A model generated the notes under the pieces. It had not been told where the DNA came from, made no database searches, and saw nothing but the letters and a program-made list of their open reading frames with translations. Of a stretch of 64,000 nucleotides of DNA, positions 45,283-57,210 are shown piece after piece. Source of the DNA: Eutypa lata (Eukaryota > Ascomycota > Sordariomycetes > Xylariales > Diatrypaceae); contig JAKULF010000008.1 of assembly GCA_022661535.1 (NCBI GenBank), positions 1,612,001 to 1,676,000 on the forward strand. Reading direction: 5' to 3'. The position numbers and the translations under genes were made by a program. The stretch's first letter is position 1. Each line of letters starts with the position of its first letter.

Positions 45283-46335
45283 TTACACCGCAGGTATCGA
45301 TTTAAAGTTCCCGTTATTATCATATTTGGCTTCTGTAATTTCGTTTAGCAACCAAATCTTGTGCTTGACGCCGCAGGATTTCACGTAGTGTAGGACAGTA
45401 GCAGGACGGCATTGAATATCGAGGTATAGAGGTGAACTTACTGAAGAAAGTATAGCTTAATGTAACCTCATTGATGCCTTTCATGTTCAGGTCGTTCAGC
45501 AAATCCGGGTCGAGGTAGAAGAAGACAGGCATGTCTACGGTCTCGCCGGCATTGAGGCGCTGCTCCTCGAAGCAAAAGCACTGGATCTTGCTGAAATAGG
45601 GGGCCACCTGGGCAGGGGTGACGCTGTACGTGGCGACGCCAATGATGTCGCTATCGCTCTTGTTGGTGGCCGTGTAGAAGGCGAGGGCCGTTTCGCCGGG
45701 AAGCACGCGGACCTCGCGCTGCTGCGGCACGAACTTCCACGGCAGGATATCCGACACGGAGGCATTGAAGGTGACGCGGATCCGCGGTGCCGTCGTCACC
45801 GGTACCATCCGCGTCGATGGATCGAAGTCTGGGTCGTCCGACGTCGAGCCCCCGTGGCCCGGCGCCCGCACCGGCTGCCCGCCCCAGCCCGTCGTCTGGC
45901 AGATCATCTTGTACAGGGGCACCGATCCGTACGAGAAGGCGACGGTGCCGAGGATGATGCTGAGCGTGTAGTACCTGTCCCGGGACGAATAACCAATGAG
46001 CATTTATTCCATCGTAGGTAGTCTAGCAATCTCATGCGACTGCATAGGAGGGAGAGGTCGGTGGGTGGGTGTAGGGGTATAGCATACATAGTCGTCCTAT
46101 TCTTATATTTGTAGTATTCCCGTAAGCGCTCCATTGAAGCCGTGTGCGGATTGACTCCAGCTCCAGCTTCAGCCTGCTGTTTCGCGGTTGAGCTACTCGA
46201 GACGCCCCTCCGGCGGGAACTTCGTAGAATCGGCGATTGCCTCGTCTGGTGGCCGAGAGCCCGACGGCACGATGCGCACGCCCATGATGAGCTCGATTGT
46301 AGCGACCGCCAGGGTATTCGTGTGAAACTGTTCAT
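45283..46335 (-). CDS. cox11: Cytochrome c oxidase assembly protein Cox11 (mitochondrial copper delivery)
   Basis: Inner-membrane protein that inserts copper into the CuB site of Cox1. Three exons, 46088-46335, 45442-45974 and 45283-45332, give 276 residues. The presequence is Arg/Ser-rich (MNSFTRIPWRSLQSSSS). The membrane helix (LSIILGTVAFSYGSVPLY) is followed by the family landmarks MICQTTGWGG, VTFNASVSDILPWKFVPQQ, NKSDSDIIGVATYSVTP and the copper motif CFCFEEQRL. PVFFYLDPDLLND comes next. The last exon was found by family fit: splicing from GTAAGT to TTACAG gives LSYTFFKAKYDNNG and a stop after SIPAV. The unspliced frame continues as unrelated residues. The first intron splits a Met codon. 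Confidence 0.93.
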
Positions 46336-46875
46336 GTCGAGCGTGTGGAGGTTGAAAAAGAAAATGTTGTGAAGAGGTAAGTCAAGTAAGCTTACCTACC
46401 TACATGCCCCCCCCCATTCATGTAATGGCGCGGTTATCGAAAGACTTTATCGTAGTTGTTTTATTAAGCTCCGAATTTAGCGGGCGGGCCGGAAAATCAC
46501 AGGTGACAGGCGCAGAAACAGGGCGGGGGGACCCAAGCAACCTTGGTCCGCTGAAATTTAAGTTGACCGTAACGCTCGCTTTCTCAAAATCAAGACAGCT
46601 CATATAACTACCTAGGTATGGTTAATTATTGAAAATGATATACCAATCTCAGAGTACAGAATGCAACGCGAATAATTAATCATGCATTCCCATATCGATT
46701 TACATGAACTCGTACCAACATAACTCGTAGCCTCCCATTTCCCATGTGTTTACCCAGTCCTTATTTCGTACACCGTGAACGCCAATAATGTACAACAAAT
46801 GGAACCGACAAATGAAAAAGAACAAAGAAGACTAACGAATGGAGACCGGATATCGATCAGGAGTTTTCGAGAGAA
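46336..46875. other. Intergenic, cox11 promoter side
   Basis: 540 bases containing CTACCTAC (46395-46402) followed by a C-run. Overlapping short frames on both strands at 46404-46607 have no domain. Confidence 0.6.
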
Positions 46876-48542
46876 TTAAAATCTCCTATCGTTATTCCTC
46901 ACGCACAACACCCTCCCGTTATGCTTTCCATTGGCATGGACCGCCATCTTCGCCTTGGGTGCCTTGAGCGCCCGGTCGAGCACGTCTACAACCAAGACCT
47001 GGATAACCAAGATGATCAGCCGCAGGACCAGATCCTGGATACCCGATTTCGGCAGCTCCTCTACGGACGCGGGCTCGACGAGTTCGAACGGCAACCTCGC
47101 TCCTAGGTGCGCTTTGGCCACGTATAACCCGCTGCTGAACCCGTCCTCGTGGGTGCCGTGTTTCGTCCATGCGCCGGCGTAGCTGATACCCCGAGTGTTC
47201 TGTATCCGGGGCAAAGCCTGCTGCGCTCGCACCGCCACCGAGTCGTATATGGGGTGGGAATATAGGTACCGGCCTTGTACGCTCTCTGACTTGGGCTCTC
47301 GAAGGGGGTTTATTGTCACCAGCACATCGCCGAACGGTTGCCGAGGGATGTGTTGTAACCGGTTCATGTTGTAGGTCAGCGACACTCTTTTGACATTGGT
47401 GTATGTCCAAGGCGACGAGACCGATATGCAGTTTAGGCTCGACCAGGCGTTCTTGCTCTTCGGCATCTGTGAGACATCTGAATGTAGGACGCATCTGTGC
47501 TCGCAGGATCTAAATGCCGACAGTATGCTGTCCTCTTCCTCCGTCGCTGAGGGTGCGACGATCCGGTATGCTTGGTCTCCATGTGTAGCTAGAATCACGT
47601 GGTCATATACATCACTCTTCTCGTTCGCAGTATGTAGTCGAATACGACCATCTTCGTCGTGGGTGAGACGGGTGACGGCAGTCTTGAGGAACAGGTGATT
47701 CGGTGGGAACCCTTTCATAACTGCATCGACATAGGATCTACTACCACGTTCCAAGGTGAGCCAATTTGACCCTGCTGTCCTGTTTAGGAGATGGTGGCTC
47801 CGCCTACGCGTAAGTGGTATTAGTAACGAGGTTATACAAGATCGTATCAGGGGATGGCTCACATGAAACGAACAAACGTGACCGCAGGAAGTTCAAGGGC
47901 ACCTTCCTCAGGACCTGTGCACCATATGGAGGCTATCATGGGTATTAAATAGTCGTTCCGGAAGGTGTCAGAATATCTTCCCCTGTCCAAGTAGCCCCTA
48001 ATCGTTTCGCCAGCCTCCGTGCTTGGGCTATAGATCTCGTCCTCTTGCTTGAGCAAGTCTATCGCAAACTGGTTGAAGCGAATAATGTCGAACACCAATC
48101 TCCACATCCGTATAGACAATAGGTTCCATCTCTGGGAGAACACGGCGTTGAAGCTAGTCGCAGCCCACTCGAATACCCCGTAGTCTCGAGACACCGCAAG
48201 GGACACATCCGTGGGTGCAATAGGCACGTTGACCTTTTTGAAGAAGTTGGTGAGGTTCGCTATAAATACAAGTTAGAATATATATATCATAGTCCTAAGA
48301 ATTTGGTTTCACGAACGATATGTTTCGGTGTTAAATACGACGAAGCCCGTATCAACCAAGGTCTTGAATTTTCCCTGTTTCCATTCTGCCGTGTTCGTAT
48401 GGCCACCGAGCCGATCAGCTGCTTCGTAGATGTAGGCATCGTGATGAGTGCGATTCAAGGCCCAGAGAGCAGCTATGCCAGCGGAACCACTGCCAACGAT
48501 TGCGACCTTCTTTCGAGGCACCCAGTTCGTAGAGGAGCTCAT
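46876..48542 (-). CDS. FAD-dependent amine-oxidase-like flavoprotein (COG2907-type)
   Basis: Predicted NAD(P)/FAD-binding protein related to the amine oxidase-like flavoproteins found beside or fused to cyclopropane-fatty-acid synthases in bacteria and plants. Exons 48317-48542, 47863-48259 and 46876-47803 give 516 residues. The Rossmann dinucleotide motif [17 protein letters not shown] is at 13-29 (GSGSAG 17-22), followed by [12 protein letters not shown]. The segment [21 protein letters not shown] is restored by the first splice. Later come NYLI-like [30 protein letters not shown], and the second FAD contact region [23 protein letters not shown] hydrophobic helix near the C-terminus ([18 protein letters not shown]) suggests membrane attachment. 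The neighbouring genes here are unrelated (COX11, VTI1), so the substrate remains unknown. Confidence 0.88.
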
Positions 48543-50468
48543 AGCTTCTATCTAGGCGCGAAGTGACTATACTTCGAATACAGAGACAAGTTCGAGATTT
48601 TTGGGCCTACGAAACATCCCACATTGAACGCAAGGGCACAACCCGATTTATATCAAATTATACCGCCAGAGCATACAGCATAAGCCTGTATAAAGCTAGC
48701 GGCAGAGTGATGAGCTAGGTCGCCATGACTGGTGGTATTGTGGCGCTGTCCGCCTCGGCTCTTTACAACGCACATCATAGGCGTGTAACTTACTTACACA
48801 TGAACCGGCGCCAACTGTAAAGTTGCGTCACTAATGCGAAGCACAGGACCGCCACGGCGACCTATAAGAGACGACAGGGCATTTGAAACACATTCTATGT
48901 TAGGACATACGCAATTGAGCCACATGTAGATTCACCAGTGGGATATGACGTGGCTGGCCAACCGCCATATGCTTTGTATAAATTTACACCAGCCCGCTGT
49001 CAAGATAGCGAATCTAAGCCTCGGGTCGAGACTTTGGAAAGTGACTGGGTAAGAAAGACTGCGCTGATCGTAGTGTATGCAGGTGTATAAAATCGTCCGA
49101 TACGGCGTATTTCGTCGCATGCCTGCTCTGGTCCCCGCTCCGCCGGAGGCAAATGGAAGCATGTGATAGAAGTAAGGCAGGGGAATAGGAAGGGAGGTTG
49201 AAGCAAAAGCTGTAATATGGGGCTCTATAAATATATCGATATCGATATCGAATAGCGACGAGGCGAAGTGTGGTCCAGAGCCCACTCGGTGCCTGACTAC
49301 TCGGCTTGTAATTACATCAATGGAATCCACTGACATTCATACATACGTTGATTCATCCAATGTATCCATACCACAAGACCCGACACAGGCTGTAGAGATC
49401 CCCTAGTACGGCGTTCCTACGTGTTGCAGTCGATGCGGTGTAGATTCCTGCGAGGTCCCATATTTGTGGGTGGGCCTTTTTACACGAGCAGAGTTGAGTC
49501 GACATGGGCACAGAAAATGGCAACGTCACACAATCCAATTCGAAAGGGCACTCTAATAACTTAGGTAGCTCAGCAAAACGCGCGACAAGCTTTACTAATC
49601 TGAAATATTGGGTTTGCTCGCATGCTCACATGCTCCAAGGCGACAGACAGGCAGACAGATGGATATACATATTCATATAATACTACAGTTTTCTCAAGGG
49701 GGAAAGGGTGAGTGAGGAAGGAAATGTCGAGGCTCAACGGGACCGAATACTCAACGATGGCATCAAAACCACCTAATATCCAATTCTTAGAAGCTCCATG
49801 TTTTGGTCTGCCCGGCTAATACAACTCCACGACTGTGAAGAACTTGACGTCGCAGAGCCTAATTATCTGCTTCCGGGGGTGGTTCAACTTTCATGGAGAA
49901 AAAAAAAAAGAAAAAAAGAGAAGAAGGAATTTCAACAGACCAGCAAAAATTCCAGCGGAGTTTTATTACCCCAAAACTGGTTCTAACGCCTCAAAAGACG
50001 GAAACGATGATGGATGGGGCCGGGCCGAAGATGTGGCTTGGATTGTGTGGCTTGACGAACCATTCTGTCAATTTAGTTCTATACTTGTATGTAACTATGT
50101 ATGTATGTCACTTAGTTAGGTGACCCCTGCTACCTTTATGGAATTGGAGGTGTCTGATCATACCTGCATGGTTTTGGAATAGCCTAGCCATAGTTAACTA
50201 ACTACGTACTTCGTAATGCAACATCATTACAACATCCGCTTGCGAATCTCCCGACATCCCCGTGAACCAAGCAAACCAACTTCCATCGAGAGCTGACCGA
50301 GCACACCGATTGAACGCTGCATATCGAACCTTCCATCTACGAATCCATCAACGAAAGAAAAAGAAAAAGACAGTTATCCGAGAAGCATAGCAAGAACGAC
50401 AAGAGAAACTGCCAACTACCTAGTAGAAAGTTACCTAGTCTTATCTCAAACCCTACCTATCATCCATC
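48543..50468. other. Divergent intergenic region
   Basis: 1.9 kb between the flavoprotein and Vti1 starts. It holds an ATCGAT run at 49233-49250, an A/G-rich patch at 49900-49925 and several overlapping non-conserved frames. I see no gene. The 150 bases before 50469 are A/C-rich, as in a fungal leader. Confidence 0.65.
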
Positions 50469-51570
50469 ATGGCGAACCCTCTCGACACCGACGCCGGCTC
50501 AGAGCTGTTCAGCTCTTACGAGACCGAATTCAAGCTGGTGCAGGCCGACCTGACGCAAAAGCTAGACCAGATCCCCGAACTGAACGGCGAGCCGCGGAAG
50601 GCCTCCATCAACCAGGCGGAGCGAGCATTGGAGGAAGCGGACGAGCTGGTATGGAAAATCCCTGCTTTCATGTCCTTGTCGTCCTTCTATCTATCAACCA
50701 ATCTACACATTTATCCCTACTAGCTAGCTAGAAACTCTCTTCTCCTCTTGGTTGCATTCATGCGACGCATATATATGTATAGAGAGAGAGAGAGAGAGGG
50801 GAGTCGAAATGGGGATGATGATGACAATGATGAAAGACAAAACGAGAAGCATACATAAATAAAATTGCTAACGATAACGTGACATAACGTAACCAAAACA
50901 GCTCGGCCAGATGCGTCTCGAGAAGCAGAACATCCCGTCGTCGACGCGGACGAAGGTGAACCAGCGGTTCCGGAACCACGAGACGGACACGGACAAGGCG
51001 CGGCGGCGGCTGCGGTCCCTAGCGGACGACCGGGCGGCCCTGTTCGGCGGGCGCTACCGGGACGACGACGACACCGCCTCGGGCGGGGCGGACGCGCACC
51101 TGGAGCAGCGCCAGCAGCTGCTGGCCGGCACGGAGCGGCTGGACCGCAGCTCGCAGCGGCTGCGGTCGTCGCAGGCCCTCGCCAACGAGACCGAGGCCAT
51201 CGGCGCCCACACGCTCGGCGAGCTCGCCCAGCAGCGCAGCCGCATCCAGAACGTCAACGACCGCTTCCTCGAGAGCGAGACCTACGTCGATCGGAGCGTC
51301 AAGACCCTGCGCGGCATGGCGCGTAGGTAATTCTCTCCCCCTTTTCCCCCGTTTTCCTTGTTTTTTTTTTTTTTTCCTTTCCCTCCTTTCTTTTTTCTTT
51401 GCTCTTCCTTGCGCCCTCTCTGTCTATATACACTACTACGTGCATGCATGAGCAAATTTTCTAATATTCCTGTCTTAACTAGGATGGCTACAAATCGGGT
51501 GATCACCATTGCTATCATCACGGTGCTCGTACTCCTGATTATTTTCGTGATCTGGGCCAAGTTCCGATAA
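50469..51570 (+). CDS. vti1: Vti1-type Qb SNARE
   Basis: SNARE that takes part in Golgi-endosome and vacuolar membrane fusion. Three exons, 50469-50648, 50902-51326 and 51483-51570, give 230 residues, the usual size. The N-terminal Habc-type bundle begins MANPLDTDAGSELFSSYETE, with ADLTQKLDQIPELNGEPRK. The SNARE helix is at about 140-205 (RSSQALANETEAIGAHTLGE, then RDR-like NVNDRFLESETYVDRS). A C-terminal anchor (VITIAIITVLVLLIIFVIWA) ends in KFR. The second intron splits an Arg codon just before the anchor. Exon 2 is extremely GC-rich. The first intron holds an AG dinucleotide run at 50781-50800. Confidence 0.94.
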
Positions 51571-52397
51571 GAAAGAAGGCGGATCTTTTTTTTTTTTTTT
51601 TTTTTTTTCTTGGTGAACTTTTTATCTGCCTCTGTGTTGCTCTTCATTTCGAACGGTGGTTGAAAGCTGAAGAGCCGACAACCTTCGTTGGGGGGGTGAT
51701 AGATGGATTGTTTTGTATTATGTCTACTACTTTTATTGTACGGCGTTTAAGCGGGTTAAGGGGTGTGGAATATATCATTACATACAACCAAGTGTTTACC
51801 TTGTTACAGTCGTTTTTTTTTTGCCGCACATATATACATATATTACCACTACTACTATTACTAGGACGTCTTAGATCAAGGTCCTTATGAGAATAGTGAT
51901 TCGTGAGAGGTCTGAGTGGTCATACCTATCTATCTATTAGCGAACATACGGGTATGTACCAACTTGAGGGATCCAATACGATCATACCACAACCACTTCA
52001 ATTGGCTAATGGAACAAGCAAGGTGACTCGATGGCGCATAGAACCACGTAAATAGATGCACGAAGTTATAATCAACTACTTGCAAGTCAATATAATACAA
52101 CGGATCCGCTGATGTAGAAAGAAAAAAAAAACTAGCAAATTTTTATTTTCATATCCCATCCCTATAACAACGCCGTATATCAATCAATCCGAGCCAGCTA
52201 GCTACATAGGTACTTATCTACCTAAGGTAAGTAGACAAGCCACGCAACGACATTGCGACTTATCTATCTATTGTGTCCATGCTTGCAAGGACTGCGCAAA
52301 GAGAAAAAAGGGGGGGTATCAAAGCACTCCATACCCGTCGACAACGTACCTGCCTAGGTACATACACTGGTTGTATTTTTCAACATCTCATCTCATC
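51571..52397. other. Convergent intergenic region, vti1 to rrp12
   Basis: 827 bases with a run of 23 T at 51586-51608 in the vti1 trailer, a second T-rich stretch near 51810, TAGGTA motifs at 52207-52235 and a CATCT repeat at 52384-52402 running into the rrp12 stop. No gene seen. Confidence 0.7.
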
Positions 52398-52441
52398 TCA
52401 TCTTCTACCACCACCACCAGCTCTCGGTTTGCCGACTCTCC

Positions 52442-52481
<40 letters not shown>

Positions 52482-55400
52482 ACGACCGCCGAAGGAACTT
52501 GGCCCCCTCCTCTTCTCCGCGCCTAGTGCAGGTCTACCGGCACTGATGCCGCCTCTGCCGCTGCGTTCGCCAAAGCCACCACGAGCACCACCACCGCCGC
52601 CACGGAAGCCACCGCCGCCACGGCCACGGAAACCACCACCACCACCATCGCCACGGCCACGGAACCCTCCATCACCGCGACCACGGAAGCCACCGCCATC
52701 ACCTCGGCCACGGAAACCGCCATCACCGCGCCCGCGGAAGCCACCATCGCCACGACCACGGAAGCCACCACCTCTACCGCCTCTCCCGCCGCCGGCCATC
52801 TTGTTCCTAATGGCCGAAACATCCTTATCGTCAACGTCCATCTCCTCTCCATCATCATCACCACCACCGCTACCGCGTCTATTCGAGAACTTTAAGCGAC
52901 CGCGCTGACCCCTGCGCCCGACATCCTTGCCACGGAGCGCAGCGACATAAGCGCCAACACCGCTCTCTTCCGCGCCATCCCTAGGCGTGTCGATAACCAT
53001 GGCGTCGTCGTTTTCGTTGTCGCTGTCCTGGCCCAGGATCAGCTTGCCGTCGAGGTCCGTCTTCGCCTTGGTCCGGCGGCCATCCCCCGCCTTGCGCAGC
53101 TTCCCGGGCTTCGTCGACGAGATGCTAGCGAGCGCGCGGCGGTCGAGGAGGTCGAGCGGCTCGTCCTCGTCCTCGATGATGTACGCGTTGCTGCCCTTGT
53201 TCTTGTTCTTCCTGGAGGAGGAAGAAGAAGAGGATTTCCCGAGGACCTCGTCGTCCGACCCGTCGCCGCCACCCTCGGCTTCCGAGTCGTCGCTGCTGTA
53301 CAGGGCCTCGTCGTACTCGCTCTCGAACCGGCTTCGGCGCTTCCCATTCGCCTGGCCATCCCCATCCTCCTCATCGTCGTCGTCGTCGTCGTCTTCGTCG
53401 CCGCCGGCTGCCTTCCCAGCCTCCTTCTTCTTCTTGCTGCGCTCCTTGGTCTTGCGGATGTTGTTGATGAGCTTCCGGTCCGCCTCGGGGCAGTTCCGGG
53501 TCACGAGGTCGACGCCGAAGCGCCGGACCATGCGCTCGAGGATGTGCTTGACCTTGGCCCGGAAGTGGCCCTTGTGCTCGTGCGACCACACCATCAGGTT
53601 GGGGATCATGGACGGCAGCCGCGGGAGCATCAGGTTCTCCGGCAGGCTGATGACGCAGACCTTGACGAAGCCCAGCACACTCTTGACGATCTCCCGGTTG
53701 TTCGAGGTCAAGAAGAGGTCCATGGTCTGGACGAGGTCGCTCAACACTTCGGCGGTGAGGAACTCCCGGAACTCGTAGAGTATACGGGTGATGGCAGTGA
53801 TCGAGGCGGATATCATGTGCGGAGTGCTACCCGCCAGTCCAGCGCTAACCATGGTGAAGAATTCCTCAATGCTGGCGGGTACCGACGGTGCGTCTGGGGG
53901 CATATGAGCTACTTTGCTGTTGACGATGAGCTGCCCCTTGGCATCGTTCAATTTATGGCCCATGAGAACGAGAAGGTCAAAGGCTGTAGTCCTGGCCTTC
54001 TCGTTGTGCTCTTTACAAGAAATCACCACCTCAGATAGTACCGAGGGGATGAAATGGAGCGAGTCGTCGGGGATGAAGGGGATTAACGCAGAAATAGCTG
54101 CCAAGCGGTCTCTCCTTGCCGGCACTGATACCTTTTCGGCACTTGACAAAAGAAGGGTTTGTAACTCTTCATTCCGCTCCTTAAGCGCTACTTGCCCAAT
54201 CTCAGACTCAGAGAGTCGCGGTATGAGCTTGTATGCCTTTTTCTGTAATTGAGGATCATCATCTTTTACGATGATGAGTGCAGAAATGTTGAAGAGAGGA
54301 CTGAAACTCTCCCGTGGTAGATATACCGACATTGTGATGACCAAATCCATTAACGTATGACTCGTAGAAGGCATTGACTTCTGGGTCTTATTCTTTTCCT
54401 GATCTTTGCTGGTTTCTTCTAAGGAACTGGCCAGCATTTGACTGACACGGTTGAACGTCTCAACAAGTTCATTATTAGGGGTAATGCTCAGATAGGCATT
54501 GATGGTCTGGAGGATCGGCCCTCGAGATTGGGGGAGCGTTTGACTGTAGACGTTGAATAATACTGCTAGTAGGTTTCCGGCAAAACCACCGAGGTAAGTA
54601 AGGTTATTCTGTGCATCAGATTTTGTCACCCGGCTCTGTAGAATCAGATCATCATCTTCCTCGATCAACGCGATAGCCTGGTTTGACTCCACGAGTGCTT
54701 TAAGAGCCCGGCAAACGTCGAGTCGAAGATCAACTTGTTTATATAGAAGATTCGCTAGCATTTCCGCGAAAGCTTGGTCGAAAGCCACTGTAAGATCCAG
54801 GGGTAGGTCACAATAGCCGGGGAGAACGGACCAAGTCTGATGAACTAATGTTTCATAGATTTTTATCTCCATGTTCTTAGGAGCGTCACCGTGGTCTAGA
54901 ACTCGTTGGAACATAGCCTCGCTCAAGGGAATAAACTCTGTCTTAAAATGCTGAAGGTCCGTGTTGCTTGTGTAATCGCGGAGAATAGGCATCATCCAAG
55001 CCCTTCCAGGTTCACCTTTGACGGGCTTGACAAGGTTGAGGGGAAGGACGCTAAGAACAGCCTCGGGTCCCATCGCTCTGATTGCTTTACCAATGACTTC
55101 ATCCGCCTCCTTTTTCCCCATGAAGGAGTCGTTGCCTCGAATCTCACCCACACTCCTTACAATTTTGAGCATGATCGGGTTGGAACGCCACCTCAGGGCG
55201 TCAAACATGGCGCCAAGAACGTTGAATGTCTCCATCCACGCCGCTTGGTATCTGACGCTAAGAAAGTCCTCGCCGATCTTGGCTAATTTCTCCAAGACCT
55301 TCTCATCAAAGATAGAAGGCTCCAGGATGACTTGACTGGGAATGCAGTTTGCCATAAATGAAATAAGGCACTCCGAGGCCGAAACCCGGATGTTGTGGGA

Positions 55401-56502
55401 CGATGATTCCATAAATTCGGAGATCATCTTGAACAGTTCCGGGAGTTTTTGGAACGTCTCCTCAGGCTCCATCTGGGCAGACACATCGTAACCTCGAGAG
55501 AGAATAGCGATCCAGGGAGGCAACAATTGCGTATCGTTAGACGCAGGTCGCATTTCCGCGATGATCTCGAGCAGCCTAGGTAATTTCGCAGAAGCAGCTT
55601 CGTCTGCCATTCCTTCAAAGATCATCTCAAAGATGTCGAACACGACCATGGTCATATGATCGTTTCCTCCCTTGGCGATACTCAACAAGAGTTCGCAGAG
55701 CGCCTCGATATTCTTGCTTGGCCAGCCACTGCTCGCAGATGTTACCGTCTTCACAAGCTGTAAGGCGTGGATGAGTCCCGGATCAGTCTCCGCCTTTTTG
55801 TTTTTCCGGGCCTGGGCTGACTTGTTTGCTATCTCAGTCAGGCTTCTCATGGCCGTCTCGGCGCACAGATCGGCGGCAGGATGGTCGAGGGAAGGACTTG
55901 GCGGGGGGTTCTTGAGAACCTTCCGCAGCGCATCTTGAGCTCGCTTCCTCACTTTCGGTCGGTGGTCTAGGGCAAGGTTCAATAAGCCAGCAACTGCTCT
56001 CCGTGGGCCGATCTCGTTAATCGGAAGCTTCCATGCTGCAGCATCTTGGGCGATGAGTAGAGATTCGAGACATCCGATGGAAGGTTTCAGAAGAGGCGCC
56101 TCGGCATCAGACAAGAGTAAGACCGGTGCCAGAAGAGTGAGAATCTGGGTAAATTTGGATCGCAGGAGGGGCTGCGGCGCAAAGGGAGTAACGACGTCGA
56201 GGAGGTAAACTACCGAAGGGACCAACTCCCTATTTATCTCGCCGCTTGATACAGACTGGTTTAGTAAAGCTAGCAAAGCGGCAAAGTAGCCGGTAGGGGT
56301 TGTCGTCGTTGTCGTCGTATTCTGCTCCTTCAAAGTCTCTTCCACGGCCTTGAGTATTACAACCGTCTGTATAAGTTGCGAAGATCATGGTTAGCAACTT
56401 ACAACGACAGAGTTTGTACTAGGGATGTTGAGGACCTACCTGCTGCTGACTTTGAAGATTTGGCGACCGGATTTTATCCAGCTTCTCTTCCAATGTCGCC
56501 AT
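52398..56502 (-). CDS. rrp12: Ribosomal RNA-processing protein Rrp12 with C-terminal RGG domain
   Basis: HEAT-repeat protein needed for export and maturation of both pre-ribosomal subunits. Two exons: a short 56440-56502 encoding MATLEEKLDKIRSPNLQSQQQ, and 52398-56366, for 1343 residues in all. The first two-thirds are helical repeats, including the NUC173 region (ILRDYTSNTDLQHFKTEFIP and following). Further on are the conserved segments FVKVCVISLPENLMLPRLP and FRAKVKHILERMVRRFG. An acidic run of about 16 Asp/Glu follows a Lys-rich patch. The last 110-120 residues are Arg-Gly-Gly repeats, with about five copies of FRGRGDGG and then a poly-Gly block encoded by a GCC microsatellite (52444-52475). 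Yeast Rrp12 is about 1230 residues, so the extra length is largely this tail. An antisense frame at 52273-52908 is a mirror of the repeats. Confidence 0.94.
52560..52790 (-). repeat. Imperfect tandem repeat encoding FRGRGDGG units
   Basis: About five to seven units of 24-30 nt within the rrp12 coding region, alternating GGACGCGG-like bases, with small Gly insertions between units. It is the source of the RGG tail and is likely to vary in copy number among strains. Confidence 0.85.
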
Positions 56503-57210
56503 CTTGAAAAGCGCACTCCTAAGTCTACAATTTGTAGATGAAGTTAGTGGTAGGCGTATTTCGTAGGAAAAGTCTCTGGTTCAATCGAGCGTTCCGATAA
56601 TACTTTTTTGTGTCTTATCTTATCTTATCTCCAGCCACCCCACCAAAATCACAGGCACGCAGATACAAAGTACTTCCTTGATGGGCATTCGCTGTGGAAG
56701 GAGAATCGGTCGCCTTCAATTCTACCTATGTATTTCTATCTGTCTCATCTTGTAATTGACCGAAATATTGCAATGTTTCAGGTGTGTAACAGACGTAATA
56801 GTAATAGAATTCAATAATGCTATTTCGTCCTTGTTCGCCAAGTACGTAGGTAGTAGGTAGGTAATCTTGATACTCAGTTCACTACCTAGTTAAACGAGAA
56901 TGTCCAAATCTCATACTCGTACGCTATCAAAGCAACACCCTATGAGTTATCATCCTCGTACTGAGCATTAAGGTTCGCGCCATAAGCATCATCGTCGTCT
57001 TCGATTCTCCCAAAACAAAAAAAACGCAGACAAAGTGTAAGTCTATGCAGCATAGAATAGCGCCTAATCAATCATCATGTATAAACCTCAAGACCCGTAG
57101 CCCCTACTTTGACCCCTGGGGAGACTAACTATCACTCGCAAACCAGTGAGTGTTAAAGACTCCGTGTAACAGAAGAATCCATTGCAGATATGCTCCCAAG
57201 CAACCGTTGC
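56503..57210. other. Intergenic between sec17 and rrp12
   Basis: 708 bases between two minus-strand genes, with a TTATC repeat at 56615-56630 and GTAGGTAGTAGGTAGG at 56847-56862. One 69-codon frame without features. It is the promoter of rrp12. Confidence 0.65.

Noticed and set aside
52273..52908. Pro-rich 211-codon frame on the plus strand
   Set aside because: Antisense of the rrp12 RGG repeat; the composition is fully explained by that repeat.
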